Source: Psychrobacillus sp. INOP01 (GTDB lineage Bacteria > Bacillota > Bacilli > Bacillales_A > Planococcaceae). Taken from it: 64,000 bases of DNA. The position numbers and the translations under genes are program-made. The notes under the pieces are model-generated. The model saw only the letters and a program-made list of their open reading frames with translations, was not told the origin of the DNA and did not search any database. The number at the start of each line of letters is the position of its first letter. Position 1 is the stretch's first letter. Below, one piece after another: positions 1-8,796 of the stretch. Where the stretch lies: positions 3,720,001-3,784,000 of the forward strand of contig NZ_CP073315.1 of NCBI RefSeq assembly GCF_018140925.1. Reading direction: 5' to 3'.

Positions 1-2
1 GA

Positions 3-254
3 CTTGCTTATCAGTATAATGGAAGCGGCGTCATTATGGGTTCCGAACATAATACAAGTGCCGTAAACAATTATCTTCAAATGTGGGATATGGAAAACCT
101 ATTCGTATGTGGTGCTTCGGCATTCCCTCACTTTGGTGTAACAAACCCAACAACAACAGCTGCAGCACTCATTTACCGCGCAACTGAAGGGATGATTAAA
201 TACTTAAAAGATGGTGGCGGCCTGTTAGTTGAAGCAAGATTGAATAAAAACTAG
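3..254 (+). CDS. GMC-family oxidoreductase, C-terminal part (5' end outside window)
   Basis: The reading frame is open from the first bases, so this is the tail of a longer gene. The visible ~83 residues match the C-terminal substrate/FAD-closing part of GMC oxidoreductases such as the large subunit of gluconate 2-dehydrogenase: an IMGSEH segment, then NLFVCGASAFPH and NPTTTAAAL. In this family the histidine and asparagine here sit near the flavin. Family is known from the motif; substrate is not inferable from a fragment. A small-subunit gene would be expected upstream, outside the window. Confidence 0.85.
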   Translation, partial: LAYQYNGSGVIMGSEHNTSAVNNYLQMWDMENLFVCGASAFPHFGVTNPTTTAAALIYRATEGMIKYLKDGGGLLVEARLNKN

Positions 255-272
255 TTTGATATATTGAAAATG

Positions 273-338
273 CTCCCTGTGTTAGAAATAAATCGAAAAC
301 TATTCTATACTGTTTTGAATTGTATTTAACACAGGGAG
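273..338. repeat. 12-bp inverted repeat, possible terminator
   Basis: CTCCCTGTGTTA at 273-284 is exactly complementary to TAACACAGGGAG at 327-338, separated by 42 bases. It lies just after the oxidoreductase stop. There is no T-run, so terminator function is a guess. Confidence 0.4.
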
Positions 339-424
339 ACTTCAAAGTAGCCAAACACTATAGTTGGTTCTATCTTTCTTTTTTCTGATTACACTTAATG
401 TAAGAAAGTGTGAATGGAGTTGAA

Positions 425-1696
425 GTGCATTTGAGGAAAAAATACGGAATTACTGCTCTTTTGTTATTTGGGGTATATGCATTAGTAATGTATGTATATA
501 TTTTTCATAGTAATAGTGGGGGGATACCAGGATCTTTGAAAGGTACGGTTGCAGATCCACAGGTTTTTATGTCGGAGCAGGAATTGTACCTTAGTGAGGA
601 GTATTCAAAAATAAAGAATTTCCTCTTTTTTGTAGCTACACCTTTCGAGTGGCTTGTCTATATATTTGTATTATCTACTGGACTTTCTCGAGCATTTGAA
701 AAATGGAATCCTTTGCGAAACAAATGGGCAATAGTGCAAAACGGAGTATATTTATTTTTGCTTTCCCTTTTTATATTTATCGTATTCTTTCCTTTAGACT
801 ACTACAGATATTCTTTAGGTAAGAGCTACGGGGTTAGTACCCAGGTTTTCGCTTCCTGGATGCGGGATAATGTAATTGGATTTTGGGTGGACTTCGGAAT
901 GACTGTAGTAATTGTGTCCGTTCTTTATTGGTTGATTAAGAAAAGTTCCAAAAAATGGTGGCTACTAGCTTGGCTATTAATGATTCCTTATTCCATCTTC
1001 CTTATGTTCATCCAACCAGTAGTAATCGACCCATTGTATAATGATTTTTACCCACTAACCAATAAAGAATTGGAGACGAAAATACTCACTTTAGCCGATC
1101 AAGCAAATATTCCAACCGAGCATGTGTATGAAGTGAATATGGCGGAAAAGACAAATGCGCTAAATGCTTATGTTACAGGTATTGGTAGTAATTCCAGAAT
1201 CGTATTATGGGATACGACGTTAAACCGCTTATCAGAAAATGAAATTCTCTTCATTATGGCTCATGAAATGGGGCACTATGTGGAGAAACATATATATTTC
1301 GGAATAGCTGAATATATTTTAACTATGTTTCTGGGGCTCTGGTTAACAGCGAAAATAATGCCTTGGATCGTCGCTAGGTTTGGGCGTAGTTTAAAAATAA
1401 GGCAGATAAATGCTATTCACTCGTTACCATTGTTTTTACTAATTACATCCTTTCTATTATTCGCTTCAAGTCCACTTTCAAATTATATTTCTAGATATCA
1501 AGAAACAAGGGCTGATCAGTATGCAATAGAGTTAGTCGCAGACCCAAGTGCTGCTGTGAGCACTTTTCAAGAACTTACAAGAGCCGGGTTAAATGAAGTG
1601 AATCCTCCACTCCTTGTAAAATGGTTTCGATATTCCCATCCGACAATGCTGGAAAGGATTAATAAAGTAGCCAATGAAATAAAATCTAAAGAGTAA
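425..1696 (+). CDS. M48-family membrane zinc metallopeptidase (Ste24/CAAX-protease-1-like)
   Basis: An integral-membrane zinc peptidase. Numbering from the GTG at 410, the zinc-binding HEMGH is at residues 285-289 and the third ligand is in ETRADQYA (Glu about 365), the expected M48 spacing. There are about six hydrophobic segments, several before the catalytic region, which faces the cytoplasm in Ste24-type enzymes. Length (about 420 aa) fits the family. The first possible start is GTG 410, but GGAG at 416-419 is placed correctly for GTG 425, chosen here; TTG 431 is also possible. The gene stands alone, bracketed by an inverted repeat and a terminator. Role in this organism (protein turnover at the membrane) is inferred from the family. 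Confidence 0.88.
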   Translation: MHLRKKYGITALLLFGVYALVMYVYIFHSNSGGIPGSLKGTVADPQVFMSEQELYLSEEYSKIKNFLFFVATPFEWLVYIFVLSTGLSRAFEKWNPLRNKWAIVQNGVYLFLLSLFIFIVFFPLDYYRYSLGKSYGVSTQVFASWMRDNVIGFWVDFGMTVVIVSVLYWLIKKSSKKWWLLAWLLMIPYSIFLMFIQPVVIDPLYNDFYPLTNKELETKILTLADQANIPTEHVYEVNMAEKTNALNAYVTGIGSNSRIVLWDTTLNRLSENEILFIMAHEMGHYVEKHIYFGIAEYILTMFLGLWLTAKIMPWIVARFGRSLKIRQINAIHSLPLFLLITSFLLFASSPLSNYISRYQETRADQYAIELVADPSAAVSTFQELTRAGLNEVNPPLLVKWFRYSHPTMLERINKVANEIKSKE

Positions 1697-1711
1697 ATAA
1701 GAAGATAATAT

Positions 1712-1746
1712 AAAAGACTTGTCCTTTATAAAAGGCAAGTCTTTTA
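1712..1746 (+). terminator. Intrinsic terminator after the M48 peptidase
   Basis: AAAAGACTTG and CAAGTCTTTT form a long stem with an inner CCTT/AAGG extension 16 bases after the stop codon; the 3' arm ends in a T-run. Confidence 0.8.
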
Positions 1747-1903
1747 AATCTTCCTCCTTCTAATCTAACGAGAAAGAAAACAATCAACATGATTAACCTG
1801 GATGTAGAAGGATACAAGTCATAACTCTCTACTGCCTTTTATAATTTTCAATTTAACAGGAAAGAATTCATTTTGAATAACCTTCTATATATTCATTTTT
1901 TAT

Positions 1904-1931
1904 TAGAATACATAGGATATGGACAATTCTA
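1904..1931. repeat. 28-bp repeat, copy 1 (upstream of the Ca2+/H+ antiporter)
   Basis: The block running from TAGAATACATAG to GGACAATTCTA recurs at 3529-3556 with one mismatch. The two copies flank the antiporter gene as direct repeats. Confidence 0.7.
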
Positions 1932-2091
1932 GAATGAAAACCACAATGACTTTTGAGATAACCAATGAGTAAAAAGTTGTTGAAGGGAGAAAGGGTGTTT
2001 AATATTTTTCAAAAGTAATTGGAATAGGTTTCTAATTTTAAAAAAAAGGGAAATATAGTGTAGGAACTCGTTTAATGAAGAGGTGTTTTTT

Positions 2092-3144
2092 GTGGATAAA
2101 TTCTTTGCCATTCTTGTTTTTGCGGGTGTGCCATTAGTTCTGGTAGGTGCATTTCTCAATTGGTCGGATATGGTTATGTTCATTCTTTGTTGTGCAAGCA
2201 TTATTGGTCTTTCAGGGTACATAGGGCGAGCTACGGAAAGTCTTGCAATTGTGAGTGGACCAAGAATTGGGGGATTGTTAAACGCTACCTTTGGAAACGC
2301 AGTTGAACTTATTATTTCTATTTTTACGTTGAAGGCAGGCATGGTTGGAATCGTTTTAGCTTCACTGACGGGATCCGTTCTTGGAAACTTACTACTTGTA
2401 CTTGGGCTTTCATTTTTTGCTGGAGGTATCAAGTTTAAACGTCAAAAATTCAGTGTTCATGATTCCAGATATAATGCAGGGTTGCTTATTTTTGCTGTTA
2501 TCATCGCTTTTGTAATTCCTGAAGTATTTTCAATGGGGATGGATTCGCAAAAAACGTTGAACTTGAGCATTGGAATCGCCGTTATTTTAATCGCACTATA
2601 TCTTGCGGGATTATTTTTCAAACTTGTCACACATCGAGGGGTCTTCGCTTCCTCGGACCAACCAGAAAAGGAGAAAGAAGTGCCGGAATGGACGAAAGGT
2701 AAAGCCATTTTAATACTTCTATTAGCAACTATAGTGGTCGCTTTTGTATCGGAACAATTAGTCCATACATTTGAAATGCTTGGCGAGAAGTTTGGTTGGA
2801 CAGAATTATTTATCGGGGTCATTATCGTAGCGATTGTTGGAAATGCAGCTGAACATGTTTCCGCCATTACAATGGCCGTCAAAAACAAAATGGATGTATC
2901 AGTGGAAATTGCAGTCGGTTCAACATTGCAAGTTGCCATGTTCGTAGCACCAATATTAGTTATTGTTTCTTTGTTTATGCCAGAACCAATGTCGCTCGTT
3001 TTCACATGGCCCGAACTTGTGGCGATGGTTACTGCCGCACTTCTCGTGATTAACCTTTCAAATGACGGGGAATCGAATTGGTTTGAAGGTTTGACCCTTT
3101 TCGCCGCATACTTAATCATGGGAATCGGTTTTTATCTTCTGTAG
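2092..3144 (+). CDS. cax: Calcium/proton antiporter of the CaCA family (Cax/ChaA type)
   Basis: About 350 residues with 10-11 hydrophobic segments in two related halves. Each half carries the alpha-repeat signature of the family: GNAVELIIS with ATFG in the first half, and GNAAEHVSAI in the second, with the acidic residues that bind Ca2+. A short acidic/basic linker (SSDQPEKEKEVPEW) separates the halves. It should exchange cytoplasmic Ca2+ for external protons. A GTG at 2083 overlaps its own Shine-Dalgarno; AAGAGG at 2078-2083 is correctly spaced for GTG 2092, so the shorter form is preferred. Monocistronic. Confidence 0.9.
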   Translation: MDKFFAILVFAGVPLVLVGAFLNWSDMVMFILCCASIIGLSGYIGRATESLAIVSGPRIGGLLNATFGNAVELIISIFTLKAGMVGIVLASLTGSVLGNLLLVLGLSFFAGGIKFKRQKFSVHDSRYNAGLLIFAVIIAFVIPEVFSMGMDSQKTLNLSIGIAVILIALYLAGLFFKLVTHRGVFASSDQPEKEKEVPEWTKGKAILILLLATIVVAFVSEQLVHTFEMLGEKFGWTELFIGVIIVAIVGNAAEHVSAITMAVKNKMDVSVEIAVGSTLQVAMFVAPILVIVSLFMPEPMSLVFTWPELVAMVTAALLVINLSNDGESNWFEGLTLFAAYLIMGIGFYLL

Positions 3145-3157
3145 GAGTGCAAAGAAA

Positions 3158-3192
3158 AAAGTCAGTGTCCGAGAGATGGATGCTGACTTTCT
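3158..3192 (+). terminator. Likely terminator after the antiporter
   Basis: AAAGTCAG and CTGACTTT form a hairpin 14 bases after the stop codon; the T-run is short. Confidence 0.5.
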
Positions 3193-3901
3193 GTTGTTAA
3201 AAAACAGGCAAGGTGCTGGCAGTTAAACAAAGAATGGAAGAAGAAAAACGTAGTGTATTTTGATTTAAATAATGTAAGGCATCGTACAGGCAAAAAAGCT
3301 AAACTACATTTCTAATTCGTAACTCTAACTTATAACGCTTCACGTTTGGCTATGGATAGATAAAACGAAAAGTTTTGTTAACAGCTTAGTTTTAAAAACC
3401 AAGAAAAAGGTCAGTACAATAGTCTACGTTTTTTAAAAAGTAAGATTTATGAAATTGACTCACATATATTAATTTCTATAATTTAAGAGGCTAGAAATTG
3501 AAATAAGAAAAATTATTATCTCAATTTCTAGAATACATAGAATATGGACAATTCTATAAAGATATCCAATATGTTGTTTGAAATTATCAATGAACTGAAA
3601 CAGGAATCACAAATGTTGATAGAATTGTCAATATACAAAAAATAGTTCCAAATTATTTAGGCAGTAAACATGGCGAATCAATGGGAAAGTCTAATTAAAA
3701 GAGTTACCGTATTAATACAAGCCTTTTTACTTCAGGTAAGAAGGAAATTGCCAGAAAACCAGGTAGAATAAGTTGTTCAAATAATTCAATCCAATTAGAC
3801 TGTTTTAGTATCCATCACTTATGAAGCAGATACCTTGAAGAATTTATTACTTGGTTCTATTATCAAATGGAGATGTTTGAATAACGAAGGGAAGTAAGTA
3901 T
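3193..3901. other. 709-bp intergenic region without a convincing gene
   Basis: Holds an 11-bp inverted repeat (CTAGAAATTGA at 3491 with TCAATTTCTAG ending at 3531) whose right arm overlaps copy 2 of the 28-bp repeat (3529-3556). A 33-codon ORF at 3670-3771 has no ribosome site and no family I recognise. Otherwise nothing seen. Confidence 0.5.
3529..3556. repeat. 28-bp repeat, copy 2
   Basis: Differs from copy 1 (1904-1931) by one base (A for G after CATAG). It directly follows the right arm of an 11-bp inverted repeat. Confidence 0.7.
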
Positions 3902-4909
3902 ATGAATAAAAAACTTCAGACCGTCCCTGTATCGGTCTTGGATTTAGTAGCCGTAAAAGAAGGACAGACAAATAAAGAAGCTTTTAAGGATATGGTTAAT
4001 CTTGCTCAACATGCTGAAGAGCTCGGCTACAATCGTTATTGGCTAACGGAACATCACAATTCACCTACCGTTATTAGTTCTGCTACTTCTATTTTAATCG
4101 GTCATGTATTGGAAAAGACAGAAACTATTAAAGTAGGTTCAGGTGGGATTATGTTACCAAATCATGCACCAATTGTTGTTGCAGAGCAGTTTGGTACACT
4201 TGAAACCATCTATCCGGATAGACTGGATTTAGGCCTGGGCCGCGCTCCGGGAACTGACATTCAAACTGCTCATGCTCTGCGCAGAACGACACAGGAAACT
4301 TCTTTTTCTTTCCCGCAGGATGTGGTGGAATTGCAAAATTACTTTAAATCATTAGATCATCAAGGTGGAGTTCGTGCATTTCCAGGTGTAGGTGTTAGTG
4401 TACCAATTTACATTCTTGGTTCAAGTACTTCAAGCGCGGAATTAGCTGCTCGTTTAGGGCTACCTTATGCATTTGCTGCACATTTTGCCCCTCAGCAGTT
4501 AGAGCTAGCGATTCAAATTTACCGAAATAAGTTTGTTCCTTCTGAATATTTATCTGAACCGTATGTGATAGTTTGTGTAAATGTAATAGCAGCAGATTCA
4601 AATGAGGAAGCTAAAAAGCTCGCTACATCTAGTGATCGTTTTTATTTAAATGTAGTAACTGGTAAAAAGGACTTGTTGCAGCCTCCAGTTGATACAATGG
4701 ATGGTCTATGGAACCATTTAGAAGAAAATGCGGTACGTAGGATGTCGTCTTATACGTTTAAAGGCGACCAAAATGTTATCACCGAGCAATTAAAATCATT
4801 CTTGGGAGCATTTCAAGTAGATGAATTGATGGCTGTTACCTATGTTTATGACCAGCATGCTAGAAGACGTTCATATGAAATATTTAAGGAAGCCGTTGAT
4901 CAACTTTAA
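3902..4909 (+). CDS. Luciferase-like flavin-dependent monooxygenase (LLM class, MsnO8-like)
   Basis: 335 aa, normal length for the single-subunit luciferase-like family (TIM-barrel, reduced FMN-dependent). Supporting stretches are YWLTEHHN near residue 45-52, the glycine-rich [13 protein letters not shown], and [11 protein letters not shown], which is the classic family signature. ATG 3902 is preceded by GGGAAG at a good distance. No flavin reductase gene is adjacent, so reduced flavin would have to come from elsewhere. Substrate unknown. Confidence 0.88.
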   Translation: MNKKLQTVPVSVLDLVAVKEGQTNKEAFKDMVNLAQHAEELGYNRYWLTEHHNSPTVISSATSILIGHVLEKTETIKVGSGGIMLPNHAPIVVAEQFGTLETIYPDRLDLGLGRAPGTDIQTAHALRRTTQETSFSFPQDVVELQNYFKSLDHQGGVRAFPGVGVSVPIYILGSSTSSAELAARLGLPYAFAAHFAPQQLELAIQIYRNKFVPSEYLSEPYVIVCVNVIAADSNEEAKKLATSSDRFYLNVVTGKKDLLQPPVDTMDGLWNHLEENAVRRMSSYTFKGDQNVITEQLKSFLGAFQVDELMAVTYVYDQHARRRSYEIFKEAVDQL

Positions 4910-5509
4910 GGAAAACACTTCCTGCCAAATTGAATTCTTACGCTTCAACTAAAAACTCAGGATCTGTGTTTCCAATAGATGGCGTTGGACGGATAGTTTA
5001 ATAAAAAAGACATTCCTTTTGGAATGTCTTTTTTTTGTAGAAAAATCCAAATAATTAGGTAATTACCCTTATAAGAATAACAATGCAAAATAAATTGCAC
5101 AGTTTCTATTTAATAGTAGAAAATCTATTTGTTAGATTGCTCGCTAAAAATTTTCTTGTAGAAGTTAGTACTAACTAACCTCCATAATATTTAACTCTAT
5201 GGACTTAACCACTATATCCTTTGTTGGTAGTGTAAGAGGCGCGGATTATTTTTTAGTTGTTCAGAAGCGGAGTAAATTAAAACAACTTACCGGACATAAT
5301 TTAATGAATCTAAAAATAATAATTTATCGTTCAAATATTCTAGGTCAATAGACGTAATTTTTGAAAAAAATATAGGTTTATATATTTAGGGTAAGTTTTT
5401 TAAGCTCAATCTAAAAGCCTGTTTCTTATAGTCTTAGAGGATAAATTTTCTTTTTGATGAATATACACTTAAGTAATAATCTAAAAATTCAAACAAGTGG
5501 GGGAAAATC
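4910..5509. other. 600-bp intergenic region
   Basis: Contains the terminator at 5005-5036. The remaining ~470 bases are very AT-rich and I see no gene, RNA or repeat in them. Confidence 0.5.
5005..5036 (+). terminator. Intrinsic terminator after the luciferase-like gene
   Basis: AAAAGACATTCC and GGAATGTCTTTT pair around a short loop and are followed by a run of eight T. Confidence 0.85.
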
Positions 5510-6967
5510 ATGAAGAAAAAATGGATTACCATGGTGATGACTTGGGTGTTAGTTATGGGTATGTTAAGTTTTCAAAATGCTGCTCAAGCAGAAGAATTAG
5601 TAAAGGAAACGTTAAATGATTCTATTACTAGGATTGTAGAAGAAAAATTACCAGGAGCAAATGTGAGTATTACTGTAAGAGACCGATTCTCCGGAGAAGC
5701 GATTTATGACTACAATGGTCTTGCAACTGTAAAACCAGCGTCTAATATGAAACTTTTGACTACTGCAGCAGCTTTAGACATATTGGGAAAGGATTACCGC
5801 TTTAATACAAGCCTTTATACCTCTGGGAAAATTTCAAACGGGATTTTAAAAGGGGATGTCTATTTAAAAGGGCAAGGTGATCCAACTTTATCCATAGAAG
5901 ACTTGCAACAGTTCGCAGAAGAATTAAAAGCACAGGGTATCCATGAAATCGATGGTCGGATTGTTGGTGATGACAAATGGTTTGATGATGATTTATTAAC
6001 ACCTGGAATTTGGATTGGGGACGAGTCTTATTATTACGCTGCACCTATTTCAGCTTTAACCACTTCTCCAAACACAGACTACGATTCCGGTACGATTATC
6101 GTAGAAACAGTTGGGACTATAGTTGGAGACTTACCATCCATTAAAGTAACTCCTCACATTGGTGATTTACAAATAGTAAATGAAGCACAGACAGTGGAAG
6201 TGGGAAAAGCCAATACAATAACGATCGAAAGATTACATCAAACAAACAAGATTGTCATTAGTGGTAACCTTCCTGTCGATAAAACTAAGAGAGAATGGGT
6301 GACAGTCAAACATCCAACGACACATACATTGACGATGTTCCAGACAGTTTTAGCAGAAGCAGGAATTGAGTATTCAAAAGAAAAAGTATTTCAAGCTGCA
6401 ACACCAAATAGTGCAAAACTCGTTGCAATGAAGCAATCGATGACACTGGAGCAACTGCTAATCCCCTATATGAAACTAAGTAATAATGGTATTGCGGATA
6501 TTTTAGTGAAGACGATGGGTAAAGTGAAAAATAATCACGGTAGCACAAAGGCTGGTCTACAAGCTATAAGAGAATATGGAAACTCAAAAGACTTAAATAT
6601 GACAGATTGGCAATTTGAAGATGGTTCAGGAATGTCTCACGAAAATAGGGTTTCGAGTTTATTGGTAAGTGAGTTGTTATATCAAGTGCAAGGAGAAGAT
6701 TGGTTTACTACCTATTTTACTAGCTTACCAGTAGCTGCAAATACAGATCGAATGGTAGGAGGTACTTTAAGAAATCGATTGAAAGATCCATTAACAGCCG
6801 GAAAAGTCTATGCAAAAACCGGGTCATTAACCGGTGTTAGTACGTTGAGTGGTTATCTAGAAGCTGGTAGCGGCCAATCGTACATCTTTAGCGTGTTAGT
6901 ACAAGATAAATCTGGGGCTTCCACTACGATTGATGAAATTGTTAAAGTAATAGCAGAAGAATTGTAA
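5510..6967 (+). CDS. dacC: D-alanyl-D-alanine carboxypeptidase/endopeptidase, PBP4 type (peptidase S13)
   Basis: A penicillin-binding protein that trims peptidoglycan cross-links outside the membrane. The three active-site motifs are all present: SNMK at residues 78-81 (nucleophile Ser78), SNN at 324-326, and KTG at 436-438. The large gap between the first two motifs is the insertion typical of S13 enzymes. A signal peptide with Lys-rich start and hydrophobic core ends near AQA-EE (residue 27). Length 485 aa fits DacC/DacB. GGGGG precedes the ATG. Monocistronic, with a terminator downstream. Confidence 0.92.
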   Translation: MKKKWITMVMTWVLVMGMLSFQNAAQAEELVKETLNDSITRIVEEKLPGANVSITVRDRFSGEAIYDYNGLATVKPASNMKLLTTAAALDILGKDYRFNTSLYTSGKISNGILKGDVYLKGQGDPTLSIEDLQQFAEELKAQGIHEIDGRIVGDDKWFDDDLLTPGIWIGDESYYYAAPISALTTSPNTDYDSGTIIVETVGTIVGDLPSIKVTPHIGDLQIVNEAQTVEVGKANTITIERLHQTNKIVISGNLPVDKTKREWVTVKHPTTHTLTMFQTVLAEAGIEYSKEKVFQAATPNSAKLVAMKQSMTLEQLLIPYMKLSNNGIADILVKTMGKVKNNHGSTKAGLQAIREYGNSKDLNMTDWQFEDGSGMSHENRVSSLLVSELLYQVQGEDWFTTYFTSLPVAANTDRMVGGTLRNRLKDPLTAGKVYAKTGSLTGVSTLSGYLEAGSGQSYIFSVLVQDKSGASTTIDEIVKVIAEEL

Positions 6968-7037
6968 GATTTTGCGTTAGCACTTCTACTATTTAGTATT
7001 TAGAAAGATACCGCTAAACTAGAATTAGATATTTTAT

Positions 7038-7090
7038 AAACACCTTTACGTAAAAATGGGTTCTGTCCCTTTAAACGTGGGGTGTTTTTT
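7038..7090 (+). terminator. Terminator after the PBP4 gene
   Basis: AAACACC at 7038 pairs with GGTGTTT at 7081 (with an inner ACGT/AACGT extension), followed by TTTTT. Confidence 0.65.
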
Positions 7091-7367
7091 ACTTGTTTGT
7101 AAGTGGAGTGCAACTTTATATTCTTTCTAAAAAAATACTAAAGAAAAGGTAAACTCATTACAAACGTCAAAAGTTGATTTGAAGTTTTATCTTTCGGGTA
7201 TTAGTAACATTAGTTATTAACACCCTTAATAGAGTTTGAATCGTGGTCATTTCCTATACTGAATATAAAGTATTTGCCAATGAATTTTTAGGTATTGGGT
7301 CTGATTGCTTTTCCAAATAACAAATTCCTACATAAAATATATGTAATAAAATTTTTTCGTTTTATAC

Positions 7368-7381
7368 TGGAAACGCTTTCG
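7368..7381 (+). promoter_or_regulatory. Probable cre site (CcpA operator)
   Basis: TGGAAACGCTTTCG matches the catabolite-responsive element consensus TGWAANCGNTNWCA at all but two positions and is nearly palindromic. It lies 77 bp before the start of the GH15-like gene that precedes the glycogen operon, so carbon-source control by CcpA is a reasonable inference. Confidence 0.65.
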
Positions 7382-7457
7382 TGGAATGGTTTGTCTAGAA
7401 TAAACGCAAATGGTTAACAATCACTATATAGGCAATTATTTAAGGGAGGTCTCGTAT

Positions 7458-8480
7458 ATGAAAATCAGCAATGCATTTGAGGTTTTAGATCGGATGCGCC
7501 TACCGAACGGCGCTTACACTGCGAGTGTTTCAAAGGACTATCATTTTGTTTGGATACGTGATGTCGTATACACAGTTTTGCCTTTTTTGCAAAACGAATC
7601 TGATCGATATGAAAAAGCATATCATGCCTTATTTGAACTATTTAAAACCTATGAATGGAAAATCGACATTCACCGTGAAAAAAAACCGGTTTACCTTTTT
7701 GAATATATTCACTCACGGTATTCCACAGATTTAAAGGAAATGGGCCAAGAATGGGGCCATGCTCAGAATGATGCAATTGGAGCCTTCTTATGGGGAGTAG
7801 GGGTTGGAGTAAACCACGGACATAAGGTTATCCGTGATGAGAAAGACCTGGCAATTGTTCAGAAGCTAGTCGACTATTTAGAGTGTCTTCAATACTGGCA
7901 GGCAAAGGATAATGGGATGTGGGAAGAAAATATGGAACTGCATGCTTCAAGTGTAGGTGCATGCGTGGCAGGATTACGTGCGGTGAAAATGCTCGTAAAT
8001 GTGAAGGATGAACTGATACAAAAAGGTGAAGAGACGCTCCGTTTTCTTTTACCACGGGAAAGTGAAACGAAAGAAACAGATTTATCCCTTCTATCACTTA
8101 TTTATCCGTATCGTATAGTTGAAAGGAAAACGGCACTCAAGATTATCGAGATGGTTTCTGAACGCCTTGAGCGGAAAAATGGCTGCATTCGTTATCAGAA
8201 CGATCAGTATTACAACGAAGGCAGCGAAGCAGAATGGTGCTTCGGGCTACCTTGGCTAGGATTGTGCTATTTTGAACTGGGTATGCATGATAAGGCTTAT
8301 GAATATGTTAAAAAAACGGAACAAATCGTACCAAATAATTGGGAAGTCCCTGAGTTATATATTGGTGGTAAAAATGTGCCAAATGGCAATACTCCACTAG
8401 CTTGGTCCGTATCCCTCTCTTATATATTTTTAAACCGTATGATTAATATGTCTTCTTCACAATTGACAGGAAATGACTGA
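7458..8480 (+). CDS. GH15-like glycoside hydrolase (glucoamylase/phosphorylase-kinase-related)
   Basis: 340 aa from ATG 7458, chosen because AAGGGAGGT at 7442-7450 is perfectly placed; a longer in-frame GTG at 7410 has no ribosome site. The sequence resembles the (alpha/alpha)6-barrel GH15 family: FVWIRDVVY near the N-terminus, the EWGHAQNDAIGAFLW block, NGMWEE, and GSEAEWCFGLPWLGL containing a likely catalytic Glu. No signal peptide, so cytoplasmic. Standing directly before glgBCDA and behind a cre site, it may release glucose from glycogen or branched maltodextrin, possibly in place of glgP, which is absent. Exact substrate is inference. Confidence 0.75.
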   Translation: MKISNAFEVLDRMRLPNGAYTASVSKDYHFVWIRDVVYTVLPFLQNESDRYEKAYHALFELFKTYEWKIDIHREKKPVYLFEYIHSRYSTDLKEMGQEWGHAQNDAIGAFLWGVGVGVNHGHKVIRDEKDLAIVQKLVDYLECLQYWQAKDNGMWEENMELHASSVGACVAGLRAVKMLVNVKDELIQKGEETLRFLLPRESETKETDLSLLSLIYPYRIVERKTALKIIEMVSERLERKNGCIRYQNDQYYNEGSEAEWCFGLPWLGLCYFELGMHDKAYEYVKKTEQIVPNNWEVPELYIGGKNVPNGNTPLAWSVSLSYIFLNRMINMSSSQLTGND

Positions 8481-8639
8481 GGCTTCAAATACAGGTGTAT
8501 TCTTATAAATTCTTATGGATCACATTTAAAGTATAAAAGTATGGTATGTGGGAGGACAGCTGATAAATAGTCTACGGGTATCGCACTTTAGAATTTTATT
8601 ATTGATATCATTTCACGATCTAAATGAAAGTTACAAAAG

Positions 8640-8668
8640 TCCTTCATTCCTTGGAGGATTTTTTATTT
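8640..8668 (+). terminator. Weak terminator between the GH15-like gene and glgB
   Basis: TCCTTC pairs with GGAGGA around a 7-base loop, followed by a T-rich stretch. It suggests the hydrolase and glgB are separate transcription units. Confidence 0.5.
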
Positions 8669-8796
8669 TGTTTTAAAATTATTAATTATTGTAAAAAGTC
8701 AAATATTTTAAAGGTGTTTTTAGATAGATGGCGAATAATTTAGGATAAGCACTGGTATATAAATTCAAATAATCATAGATTGTAAGAGGTGTTGAA

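Noticed and set aside
2457-3119. 220-codon minus-strand frame opposite the Ca2+/H+ antiporter
   Set aside because: Complete overlap with a convincing transporter gene; Thr/Ser/Ile-rich composition is typical of an antisense frame of a membrane protein.
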